A stretch of 11,297 nt of DNA from Deltaproteobacteria bacterium (lineage in GTDB: Bacteria > Desulfobacterota > UBA8473). Position numbers and translations under genes: made by a program. A model generated the notes under the pieces. It saw only the letters and a list, made by a program, of their open reading frames with translations. It made no database searches and was not told the origin of the DNA. Shown piece after piece: positions 1 to 6,505 of this stretch; within the stretch, counting starts at the first letter, position 1, and each line of letters begins with the position of its first letter. The DNA lies in assembly GCA_030643245.1 (NCBI GenBank), contig DAOWME010000079.1, positions 1-11,297 on the forward strand, in the 5' to 3' direction.

Positions 1-144
1 CTTCAGGCCATCTTTGCCCGATCTTCAAACACAAAATCCTCAAAATAGTTCGACTATTCCTGCGGTTTTGCGTTTTCAGATCGAACAAATCTGACCTAAA
101 TCTGAGCGCCAACTTGAGGAAGTTATTTCGTCCCCGTCCCTAAC
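1..144. repeat. R1 palindromic repeat, copy a (left end cut by window)
   Basis: This is the first of three copies of a dispersed repeat; the others are at 3982-4074 (right half) and 11157-11297. Bases 3-39 are complementary to 63-99 at about 26 of 37 positions by eye, and the apex is a perfect hairpin (AATAGT-TCG-ACTATT, 44-58), so the copy folds into one long imperfect hairpin. The last part (TTATTTCG... to TAA at 141-143) matches the terminal inverted repeat of the element at 1974-2047. The repeat encodes no protein. It resembles a MITE or REP-like element in architecture, but the family name is unknown to me. Its right end reaches into the 3' end of the adjacent ATPase gene and supplies that gene's last codons and stop. 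Confidence 0.8.
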
Positions 145-932
145 CAGACTCTTTCTATATCCTTGCTCACCGGTGTAATCCTTGGTTTGCCAGTTACGGG
201 ATTTTTATCAACAAGAACAGTACAGCCATACACCCCTTCGATATTCTCCCAGGTGATAACCTCCTCCGGGGTTCCAACCTTATAAACCCTGCCATTACTT
301 AAGAGAATTATCCTGTCACAATACTGGGCGGCCATATTGATGTCATGAGAGACACCGACTATGGTCAGGCCATTTCGCAAACTCAGTCCCTTTATGAGAT
401 CATAGATCTCAATTTGGTGTTTAATATCAAGAAATGATGTGGGTTCATCGAGAAGCAGTACGTCCGGCTCTTGGGCAATGGCCCGGGCTATCAAGACCCT
501 CTGCTTTTCACCCCCGCTCAGAGCGCCTACCACTCTCTTAGAGAACTGGAGTGTATCTGTCATCTCCATGGCCCGTCGAGCGATTTCACAATCCTTCTCT
601 CCTTCAAAGCTCAATCCCTTCAAGTATGGCGCCCTTCCCATCAGTACCAGCTCCAAAACGGTAACTGGAAATACCATCGGAGCTTCCTGGGGAACCATAC
701 CCACAACCCGTGCCAGCTCTCTTCTCTTTATCTCCTTGACATTTACCCCACCCACAAGGACATCTCCCTCTTGGGGAACAAAAATCCTATTGAGACTTTT
801 TAACAGGGTCGTCTTCCCGGAACCGTTCGGACCGATCACCCCTAAGAATTCCCCCTTGGTCACATCAAATGAGATGTCTCTTAACACCCATTGGTCAACA
901 TATCTGAAACTTACGCTGGAAACGTTTATCAT
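123..932 (-). CDS. btuD: ABC transporter ATP-binding protein, BtuD/FecE type (corrinoid import)
   Basis: This is the cytoplasmic ATPase of a type II ABC importer, 269 aa, the usual length for BtuD/FecE/HmuV proteins. All nucleotide-binding motifs are present: Walker A GPNGSGKT (34-41), Q-loop Gln82, signature LSGGE (138-142), Walker B VLLLDE (158-163) and H-loop His196. It powers uptake through the FecCD permease encoded just upstream. Its ATG lies 4 bases after the permease stop with only a weak AGG ahead of it, which suggests translational coupling. The last seven codons (W-L-G-T-G-T-K) and the TAA stop lie inside the flanking R1 repeat, so the native C-terminus has probably been replaced by repeat-encoded residues after a conserved-looking PRITPV segment. 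Substrate assignment rests on the BtuF-like binding protein of the same operon; haem or ferric siderophore cannot be excluded from this subunit alone. Confidence 0.9.
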   Translation of the reverse strand: MINVSSVSFRYVDQWVLRDISFDVTKGEFLGVIGPNGSGKTTLLKSLNRIFVPQEGDVLVGGVNVKEIKRRELARVVGMVPQEAPMVFPVTVLELVLMGRAPYLKGLSFEGEKDCEIARRAMEMTDTLQFSKRVVGALSGGEKQRVLIARAIAQEPDVLLLDEPTSFLDIKHQIEIYDLIKGLSLRNGLTIVGVSHDINMAAQYCDRIILLSNGRVYKVGTPEEVITWENIEGVYGCTVLVDKNPVTGKPRITPVSKDIERVWLGTGTK

Positions 933-936
933 CTGC

Positions 937-1956
937 CTAATTTAGACCCCTTTTTCGTAGCAAGTAGATAAAAAACGGGGCCCCGAAGATGGCCGTTATC
1001 ACTCCCACGGGCAACTCCAGGGGCACAATTATCGTCCTTGCAATGGTATCAGCGATGACCAGGAAAGAAAGACCAAAAAAACAGGATGCCGGCAGAAGGA
1101 GACGGTGGTCGGAACCGAACACCATGCGCATCATGTGGGGAACCATTAGCCCTACAAAACCAATGATGCCGCTCACCGAAACAACCACACCTGTAATCAG
1201 GGAAGCGGTAATGAGCAATAATCTCCTAACCTTTTCCACCTCGACACCGAGTTGGATGGCTGTCTCTTCTCCGGTAATGATGAGGTTCAAGGGGTGGGCA
1301 TAGAAATAGATAATAAGAACACCAACGAGGACAAACGGGGCAACAATTATGATCTCGCTATACGTAGAGAAGCTGAAGTCCCCCATTAGCCAAAAGAGTA
1401 TACTGTGAATCCTTTCATCCTGGGTAATGGACACCAAGAACATGATTACAGCGGAGAAGAAGGAACCAACCACAACACCTGCCAGAAGCAATGTATTGGG
1501 GTGGAATCGATATCCACTCCTACCGATGCCCAAGACCAGCATGATGGTTAAAATTGCCCCACAGAAAGAGGCCGCCGGGATAGTAAATCGGCCAAGTCCT
1601 TGCCCTAGGATAATTGCCAGAATAGCACCGACGGCCGATCCTCCTGAAATTCCCAGGACATATGGGTCTGCCAGGGGGTTTCGAAAAAGAGCCTGAAATA
1701 CCACTCCGGCTACCGAAAGGGAAGCGCCGACAATCCCTGCCAGTATGATCCTGGGCAAACGGATTTGGAGAATAATGACTCTCTCTGTGTCAGTCCATCC
1801 ACCGACGGTATCCGTTCCACATGCAAAAACCCCTTTCAATATCTTCATCAACCCGATATCAGCCGTTCCCAGAGAGATAGATAGTATCCCAACGACAACA
1901 AAAATACCAACAAGCACCAAAGATACAAATATCACCTTTCGAAGGGTTACTACCAT
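937..1956 (-). CDS. btuC: FecCD/BtuC-family ABC transporter permease
   Basis: This is the inner-membrane permease of the corrinoid/iron-chelate importer family, about ten hydrophobic segments in 339 aa (family usual 320-350). Family hallmarks include RNPLADP (about 92-98), the ATPase-contacting loop with GFVGLMVPH, and the C-terminal LPVGVITAIFGAPFF. The open frame extends to an ATG at 2016, but those 20 extra codons run through the inverted-repeat element at 1974-2047 and look nothing like a permease N-terminus. I therefore start at 1956 (MVVTLRKV), with a loosely spaced GGGAG 12 bases upstream; this start is inferred. Two copies of this subunit would pair with two ATPases. The gene is separated from btuF by the palindromic element and runs almost directly into btuD. 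Confidence 0.9.
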   Translation of the reverse strand: MVVTLRKVIFVSLVLVGIFVVVGILSISLGTADIGLMKILKGVFACGTDTVGGWTDTERVIILQIRLPRIILAGIVGASLSVAGVVFQALFRNPLADPYVLGISGGSAVGAILAIILGQGLGRFTIPAASFCGAILTIMLVLGIGRSGYRFHPNTLLLAGVVVGSFFSAVIMFLVSITQDERIHSILFWLMGDFSFSTYSEIIIVAPFVLVGVLIIYFYAHPLNLIITGEETAIQLGVEVEKVRRLLLITASLITGVVVSVSGIIGFVGLMVPHMMRMVFGSDHRLLLPASCFFGLSFLVIADTIARTIIVPLELPVGVITAIFGAPFFIYLLRKRGLN

Positions 1957-1973
1957 CTTTCTATTTCGCTCCC

Positions 1974-2047
1974 TAAGGGGCGAGGCCGAAATAACTTCCC
2001 CATTTGTACATCTCAACTTGAGGAAGTTATTTCGGCCCCGCCCCTAA
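1974..2047. mobile_element. Short element with 23-bp terminal inverted repeats between btuF and btuC
   Basis: Arms 1977-1999 and 2022-2044 are complementary with a single mismatch and enclose a 22-base loop, giving a very stable hairpin. TAA flanks both sides (1974-1976 and 2045-2047), a possible 3-bp target duplication. The right arm matches the right end of R1 copies a and b. The loop joins a stretch matching 11157-11170 directly to the ACTTGAGG found at the right end of R1, so this copy lacks the R1 hairpin core. It is non-coding and sits in the btuF-btuC gap, where it would fold in the transcript. It is either a non-autonomous transposon remnant or an internal-deletion derivative of R1. 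Confidence 0.75.
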
Positions 2048-2048
2048 C

Positions 2049-2960
2049 CTATTCGAACAGCTCCGGGTGAATCAACCGTGCCAGTTCTTCCAATCCATCG
2101 ATTATGCGGGGGGACGGGTGGTCAACGAGATCTGAATCAATAATATAGATCCTCTCATTTTTGACAGCCGGGAGGCTCTTCCACTTCATCCATTCTTCTT
2201 TCTTTCGATCAAAGCCCCCTCCCTTGTGCATGGTAGATATAATGATGACCTCAGGGGCTTTGAGCAAAACTTTCTCCAGGTTGTATCGGGGGTACTTTTC
2301 CTTTTCTTCTCCTGAAATGTTAACGCCACCAGCCATCCGCATCAAGTCATTGTGAAATGTGTTCTTGCCCACGGTTATGAGAGGATTTATCCCAATCTGG
2401 AAGAATACCCTCGGTATTTTCGCTCCCCTCGTGCGCGCCTCAACGGTATGTATCCTGTTTCTCAATTCAACCACCAACTCCCTGGCCCTATCCATAGTGC
2501 CCGTGATCTCCCCTATGTTTTCGATGGTTCGGAAGACATCCTTCACGCACCTGGGGTTCACAGCGTATACGGGATATCCGAACGCTTCGAGTATATCCAC
2601 GGATTCCTTCTTATTCCCGTCCGCTATACCTATTATCAAGTCCGGGTTCAAGGAGACGATCTTTTCGACATTGAGGTTTATGTAACTCCCAACCTTTGCT
2701 TTGGTCTTTGACTCCTCAGGGTAGTTGCTGAATTGAGTAACTCCCACGATTCTTTCACCGAGATTCAGAAAACAGAGGGTCTCCGTGATACTCGGCGCCA
2801 AGGAGACGATCCTTTGCGGGTTATGCGGGATGTCCATCTTCCTTCCCATCTCATCGAAATAAGTCGCTTCAAAGGCAGTATCGACACCCAGCAGAATAAA
2901 GGCACAGACCCATAAAGATATGAGCATTACTTTCCAACTTACCATCACAAGAAAGGACAA
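2049..2960 (-). CDS. btuF: Periplasmic corrinoid-binding protein (BtuF-like)
   Basis: This is the substrate-binding protein of a class III ABC importer, 303 aa from the chosen start. The N-terminus is a hydrophobic export signal (MLISLWVCAFILLG region) without a clear lipobox, so it is probably secreted or membrane-anchored. The mature part carries BtuF hallmarks: NPQRIVSLAPSITE near its start, VGSY...NVEKIVSLNPDLII in the first lobe, and a C-terminal PSPRIIDGLEELARLIHPE. The open frame extends to an ATG at 2993, but that start lies within the transposable element at 2982-3122. A strong AGGAGGT (2970-2976) is followed after 9 bases by an in-frame TTG at 2960, which I take as the start; GTG and ATG codons at 2948 and 2945 are alternatives. 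It heads the btuFCD set. Cobalamin or another corrinoid is the likely ligand, by family resemblance only. Confidence 0.87.
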   Translation of the reverse strand: MSFLVMVSWKVMLISLWVCAFILLGVDTAFEATYFDEMGRKMDIPHNPQRIVSLAPSITETLCFLNLGERIVGVTQFSNYPEESKTKAKVGSYINLNVEKIVSLNPDLIIGIADGNKKESVDILEAFGYPVYAVNPRCVKDVFRTIENIGEITGTMDRARELVVELRNRIHTVEARTRGAKIPRVFFQIGINPLITVGKNTFHNDLMRMAGGVNISGEEKEKYPRYNLEKVLLKAPEVIIISTMHKGGGFDRKKEEWMKWKSLPAVKNERIYIIDSDLVDHPSPRIIDGLEELARLIHPELFE

Positions 2961-2969
2961 GAAGACGAT

Positions 2970-2978
2970 ACCTCCTAC
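2970..2978 (-). promoter_or_regulatory. Shine-Dalgarno sequence that sets the btuF TTG start
   Basis: On the minus strand this reads GTAGGAGGT, a near-perfect anti-16S match ending 9 bases before TTG (2960). It lies between the export-signal codons and the right edge of the inserted element, and it argues against the longer ATG start at 2993. Without the inserted element its TAG would be the stop codon of the upstream DUF1847 gene. Confidence 0.75.
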
Positions 2979-2981
2979 TTC

Positions 2982-3122
2982 GTGTCCATCCATAAATGGT
3001 CTTTTTGCGCAATATCTGCGTTATGCTCAAAAAATAATCCTCGGAATATTAAACATATGCCTGCGGTTATTTTTTTCGCATGCCTTGATCTTGAACAAAA
3101 ATCCTCATTTCCGGATGGACAC
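2982..3122. mobile_element. MITE-like palindromic element with 10-bp TIRs and TACTTC target duplication
   Basis: The ends are perfect 10-bp inverted repeats, GTGTCCATCC (2982-2991) and GGATGGACAC (3113-3122). The palindrome continues imperfectly through most of the 141 bases (for example AAATGG...TTTTTGCGCAA on the left and TTGAACAAAAATCC...CATTT on the right). It is flanked by direct copies of TACTTC at 2976-2981 and 3123-3128, the expected trace of a transposase-made staggered cut. It contains no ORF, so it must have been moved in trans. Its centre-right portion (CCTGCGGTT...TTGATCTTGAACAAA) resembles R1, suggesting distant kinship. It separates DUF1847 from btuF while keeping the DUF1847 stop codon and the btuF ribosome binding site intact. 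Confidence 0.8.
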
Positions 3123-3796
3123 TACTTCAGGTAACGGTAATAACTATCAATATTATAAACCGCAGCCAAGGGATTATGCCCAAGAAGGCGATCTTTAACG
3201 GCAAGTACCGTGCAAGGGGCCGCTGCGTATTTAAAAAACAAAGAGTCATGTCCAACGCATAATCCCATCAATACGTTGAAATCTGTTTTTTCATCATTAA
3301 GGATCGAAATCTGTAAGATTGGGTTGCACATAGACTCAAAATGCCCCACAGAAATCTTCTGGTCGTCGCGGACGCCTATCTTCTCCTTTGGAATTCGACC
3401 CACCTTACACACGACGGAAATCACATCAAACCCCTTGGCAGAAAAAAGCTTCCCCACGATTCTGGCCTCTTTCCGAAGGCCTATGCAGAACGCAAGACCA
3501 AGCCGTTTGTATTTCATTCTTTGAGCAAATTCCATCACTTCCAAAATGCGGGGTTTCACCGGTCTTACGTATGCATACCCGCGTTCCTTGCCCTCGTACC
3601 CGGCCCCTTCCTGTATCGATGATTGCTTTGCAAATTCCAGAACATCGGGCCTCTCATATTCCTCCAGGCATTTTTCAATAAGCTCCCGCTTATTTATAGT
3701 AGGACAAGCGGGGGGTGCTTTCCCCTCTTCCGTTCTGCACAGCCGTTCCGCTGTATTAACAGGGCATTGGGCACAATTGGGAGTATCATCCTTCAT
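3122..3796 (-). CDS. DUF1847 family Cys-rich protein
   Basis: This 224-aa cytoplasmic protein (no signal or membrane segment) matches what I know of DUF1847, a family of anaerobe proteins with unproven metal binding. An N-terminal cysteine cluster, C8-x2-C11, C20 and C31 (CAQCP, LCRT, PACP), could bind a metal or Fe-S cluster. More cysteines lie in the core: 104 (AFCIGL), 130, 157 (MCNP), 180 (LCVGHDS) and 195 (APC). Start: AAAGGAGG ends 7 bases before the ATG. It lies directly upstream of btuF; without the intervening 141-bp element its TAG stop would overlap the btuF Shine-Dalgarno sequence, so it probably belongs to the importer operon. A role in handling corrinoid or its metal is a guess from context; the family's biochemical function is not known to me. 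Confidence 0.85.
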   Translation of the reverse strand: MKDDTPNCAQCPVNTAERLCRTEEGKAPPACPTINKRELIEKCLEEYERPDVLEFAKQSSIQEGAGYEGKERGYAYVRPVKPRILEVMEFAQRMKYKRLGLAFCIGLRKEARIVGKLFSAKGFDVISVVCKVGRIPKEKIGVRDDQKISVGHFESMCNPILQISILNDEKTDFNVLMGLCVGHDSLFFKYAAAPCTVLAVKDRLLGHNPLAAVYNIDSYYRYLK

Positions 3797-3869
3797 GCTC
3801 TTCCCTCCTTTCAGTGTATCACAAAAACATACCCCATTTTGCGACTATCTTTTTTCGACCTGTATAATT

Positions 3870-3982
3870 GGCATCCTTCATAAAAGCTATAAAGTAGTTT
3901 ACACTTTCTAATAAAAAAACGGTCTCGGCACCGTTGAAGCAGCCATAATTTCAAAAGTGTAAACTGATGTATGAAGGATGCC
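3870..3982. repeat. Nested inverted-repeat element
   Basis: The outer arms are perfect 12-mers (GGCATCCTTCAT at 3870-3881 and its complement at 3971-3982). The inner arms are perfect 11-mers (GTTTACACTTT at 3897-3907 and its complement at 3954-3964). At the centre sits a small hairpin ACGGT-CTCGGC-ACCGT (3919-3934). No ORF and no obvious target duplication are visible. Its right end runs straight into the right half of an R1 repeat, as though it replaced or inserted into the left half. It lies in the leader side of the DUF1847 gene and could fold in an mRNA reading in either direction. Confidence 0.75.
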
Positions 3983-4074
3983 GACTATTCCTGTGGTTTT
4001 GTATTTTCAGATCGAACAAATCTGACCTAAATCTGAGCGCCAACTTGAAGAAGTTATTTCGGCCTCGCCCCTGA
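3982..4074. repeat. R1 repeat, copy b (right half only)
   Basis: From CGACTATTCCTG onward this matches R1 copy a almost base for base and continues to the terminal TTATTTCGGCCTCGCCCC. It differs at a few positions, mostly C/T and G/A changes. The left arm of the hairpin is absent, replaced by the nested inverted repeat at 3870-3982. The last 22 bases are the exact complement of the left arm of the 1974-2047 element. Confidence 0.8.
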
Positions 4075-4167
4075 GCTTATACGCCCAGAACGCGTCACTG
4101 AATACCCCCATGGGGTAGGGTCCTTTGCGCTGTTTCTCTTCCTCCCGATATCACTTACAGTGCTGTT

Positions 4168-4449
4168 CTACGGAGTATTGAGTCCTGTCTTCGTCACGGC
4201 CACACCGGTATCAATCATGTCCCGTAAATGTTCGGCAAGGAGAAACGTCTTCAGCGTAACCTTAATATCCGAGGCACTGCGACTATCTAGGAACGCATCA
4301 GAAACCACAGCGGAATACACCGTGCCTTGGTGGTCAATCCGGAAAAGATAAGCGCCGCGGTCTTCATCGCACCGATCCTCCACTGTAGAATTCGGAAATT
4401 CAGACAGTAAATACTCATAGACGGCTTGAACCTTCTCTTGATCAAACAT
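4168..4449 (-). CDS. Small protein of unknown function (93 aa)
   Basis: I do not recognise this family. The protein is soluble, without signal peptide or membrane segment. It begins with a probable amphipathic helix (DQEKVQAVYEYLLSEF), then a likely beta region (GAYLFRIDHQGTVYSAVVS), then a second helical part (KTFLLAEHLRDMIDTG). This helix-beta-helix pattern is like small immunity or anti-sigma-sized domains but proves nothing. The start at 4449 is chosen over the ATG at 4455 because AAAGGAG (4456-4462) is then spaced 6 bases away instead of abutting. It follows the M42 peptidase by 45 bases in the same direction, so co-transcription is likely. Coding status is supported by the ribosome binding site and balanced composition. 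Confidence 0.65.
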   Translation of the reverse strand: MFDQEKVQAVYEYLLSEFPNSTVEDRCDEDRGAYLFRIDHQGTVYSAVVSDAFLDSRSASDIKVTLKTFLLAEHLRDMIDTGVAVTKTGLNTP

Positions 4450-4494
4450 CTTCATCTCCTTTGCATATATACCTGCTCTACCCTCTCCACATAC

Positions 4495-5604
4495 TCAATC
4501 ATCAAACACGGTGAACCCTTCGACGGTGCATTTATCGAGACGTTGGATGAGTATTACCACTAATTCGAGAGCAGTCAGGTAATCGTTAATCTGAATAATC
4601 GTGTTGTGGGTGTGGATGTAACGGGCGGGTACACCAAGGACAATGGTTGGGACACCCTGGCCATATAACTGAATTGCCCGTGCGTCTGTGCCGCCGCTTT
4701 TGCGAACGGCAACTTGGTGAAGAATATTATTTTCCTGCGCTAGATCCAACACATAGTGGGTGAATCGACGGTTCATGATGGCCGAAGGGTCTAGGAGCCG
4801 AATCTGCACCCCTTTCCCCAATACACCCTGACGTTCCTCCTCGGGTATGCCGGGAATATCGTCCGCAGGCGTTCCTTCCAGAATGATGGCAGCATCAGGG
4901 TTGAAACTGAAAGCTGCGGTATGAGCACCCCGCACCCCAACTTCTTCCTGAACGGTCCCTACAGTGCAAAGGGTGTTAGGATGAGGAATATCGACCATCT
5001 CTTCCACAACCTGAATCGCCAGCGCAACACCAACACGATTGTCAAAGGCCTTACAAAGTAGGAATTCCGGGTTATGCATCAGTGTGAACGCGCTTTCCGG
5101 GACGATAGTGTCTCCCAGCCGAATACCGAAAAGCTCCCGGACCTCACCCTCGTCCTTCGCCCCCACATCGATAAACATCTTCTCCAGTGCCAGCACCTGC
5201 TCCCGATCACCCTTACCGAGAAAGTGAGGCGGTTTAGCGCCAATGACGCCAATAATCTCCGAGCCTTCCCATGTCCGGATCCGCACACGCTGGGCGAGGA
5301 GTGTGTGTGGCCACCAACCGCCAAGGGGTGCAAACTTAATCAAACCGGCTCTGGTGATATTTTGGACAACAAACCCAACCTCATCCATATGCGCAGCCAA
5401 CATAACCCGCGGGTGCTTCCTTGTGCCTCTTTTTTCGCAGATTATATTGCCGGTTCTGTCCGTTCGTATGTTCTCATCAAGCTCATCACGAAAAATACGG
5501 CGAACCGCATCTTCGCAACCAGATGCGCCGTGGGCGTCCCCTAATTTTTCCAATAACTGAAGAGCGTTTCGCTTCCTTTCCCCATGTTTCATACTGTCAA
5601 CCAT
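4495..5604 (-). CDS. M42-family metallo-aminopeptidase (glutamyl aminopeptidase/TET-like)
   Basis: This 369-aa cytoplasmic co-catalytic metallopeptidase belongs to the family that removes N-terminal residues from peptides, often as a large tetrahedral oligomer. Visible active-site elements are AAHMDEVG (His72, Asp74), FDNRVG (bridging Asp188), QEEVG (catalytic Glu220 and ligand Glu221), SGGTDA (303-308) and the final RYIHTHN (His331). At the position where many members have the metal-ligand Asp, this protein has Glu243 in LEGTPADD, probably conservative. Length is normal (340-370). The ATG at 5604 has no strong ribosome binding site, and a second ATG at 5592 is possible. It starts 40 bases after the ABC ATPase stop, so it may share a transcript with the exporter; peptide turnover is the only role that can be stated. 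Confidence 0.9.
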   Translation of the reverse strand: MVDSMKHGERKRNALQLLEKLGDAHGASGCEDAVRRIFRDELDENIRTDRTGNIICEKRGTRKHPRVMLAAHMDEVGFVVQNITRAGLIKFAPLGGWWPHTLLAQRVRIRTWEGSEIIGVIGAKPPHFLGKGDREQVLALEKMFIDVGAKDEGEVRELFGIRLGDTIVPESAFTLMHNPEFLLCKAFDNRVGVALAIQVVEEMVDIPHPNTLCTVGTVQEEVGVRGAHTAAFSFNPDAAIILEGTPADDIPGIPEEERQGVLGKGVQIRLLDPSAIMNRRFTHYVLDLAQENNILHQVAVRKSGGTDARAIQLYGQGVPTIVLGVPARYIHTHNTIIQINDYLTALELVVILIQRLDKCTVEGFTVFDD

Positions 5605-5644
5605 AACGTTTTCACTCTACCACATCACTTGGCCGGCCACAAGC

Positions 5645-6493
5645 CTATTCACTCACCCGCCTACCTGTAATCCGGATAAATACATCCTCCAGGTTGCTTT
5701 TCCGCATCGTAACATCGCGGTCTGAAGATGCGGCAAACTGTGCTGCATCTTCCTTGTCCTGAAAAAACCGAACCTGCCCCCCGTCATTATCGAGGGTCTC
5801 CACTACAAAATCGCCGGTCTGGTTCAAAAGCCTCTTGGGGGTATCAACGGCAATTAACTTTCCATAATCGATGATCCCCACCCTGTGACATAACACCTCT
5901 GCCTCCTCGATGTAATGGGTGGTAAGAAACACGGTAGCCCCTTCCTGATTTATCCGCCGAATCAGTCCCCAAATTCGCCGCCTGGTTTGGGCATCGAGCC
6001 CGACTGTGCATTCATCCAGGAACAATACCTTCGGCTCATGGAGAAGCGCCCTCGCGATCATCAGCCTTCTCTTCATGCCCCCGGAGAAGGTGCTAACCAG
6101 TGAAGACGCTCTGTCTGACAGTTCCACGAAGTCGAGTAGCTTTTTGATGCGTCTGTTTCTCGTCTCCCTATCCATCCCATAAAGCATACCGTGGAGCTTG
6201 AGGTTTTCATACGCAGTCAGTTCCCCATCCACGTTAAGGTATTGGGGCACTATCCCCATGCCCCCCTTGGCCTTGACAGGGTCGTCCACCACATCATAGC
6301 CGGAGATGAACGCCCTGCCTGACGTGGGCTTGGTCAGGGTGGTCAAAATTCGGCAGGTCGTGGTCTTGCCGGCCCCATTTGGACCGAGAAATCCAAATAT
6401 CTCCCCTTCAGTCACTGCCAGGTCAAGACAGTCAATAGCAGTAATACTGCCGTATTCCTTAGCCAATCTTTCGGTTCTGATAATGTAAGTCAT
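5645..6493 (-). CDS. ABC exporter ATP-binding protein (DrrA/NodI/CcmA type)
   Basis: This 282-aa ATPase partners the ABC-2 permease encoded immediately upstream. Motifs: Walker A GPNGAGKT (37-44), Q-loop Gln84, signature FSGGM (136-140), Walker B VLFLDE (156-161), then VGLD and H-loop His193. A C-terminal extension ends NLEDVFIRITGR, the LEDVF motif typical of the drug/polysaccharide exporter subfamily. One oddity is that the near-universal EPT after Walker B reads ECT (Cys162 in place of Pro). The gene begins 12 bases after the permease stop with no clear ribosome binding site, consistent with translational coupling. Substrate is unknown; the family exports antibiotics, lipids or polysaccharides. 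Confidence 0.9.
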   Translation of the reverse strand: MTYIIRTERLAKEYGSITAIDCLDLAVTEGEIFGFLGPNGAGKTTTCRILTTLTKPTSGRAFISGYDVVDDPVKAKGGMGIVPQYLNVDGELTAYENLKLHGMLYGMDRETRNRRIKKLLDFVELSDRASSLVSTFSGGMKRRLMIARALLHEPKVLFLDECTVGLDAQTRRRIWGLIRRINQEGATVFLTTHYIEEAEVLCHRVGIIDYGKLIAVDTPKRLLNQTGDFVVETLDNDGGQVRFFQDKEDAAQFAASSDRDVTMRKSNLEDVFIRITGRRVSE

Positions 6494-6505
6494 AGTGAGA
6501 ATTTA

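Larger units (their letters stand above)
3797..4167. other. 371-bp intergenic stretch filled mostly by palindromic repeats
   Basis: From left to right it holds the DUF1847 leader with its ribosome binding site, the nested inverted repeat 3870-3982, the R1 half-copy 3982-4074, and about 90 bases downstream of the 93-aa gene containing a short perfect hairpin TACCCC-CAT-GGGGTA (4103-4117) with no T-run. No convincing sigma-70 promoter for DUF1847 and no cobalamin riboswitch box were seen on the minus strand. Confidence 0.6.

Noticed and set aside
2352..2711. 119-codon plus-strand ORF inside btuF
   Set aside because: It is a shadow of the conserved binding-protein gene; no ribosome binding site or recognisable domain.
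3842..3988. CGACTAT direct repeats (3842-3848, 3982-3988) as target duplication of the nested inverted repeat
   Set aside because: The left copy is 21 bases away from the element's left arm, so it does not abut it; the match is probably chance.
3797..4167. Cobalamin riboswitch upstream of the DUF1847-btuFCD genes
   Set aside because: I looked on the minus strand for a B12-box-like GCCACTG and a surrounding multi-stem leader. Neither appears; the space is occupied by repeats.
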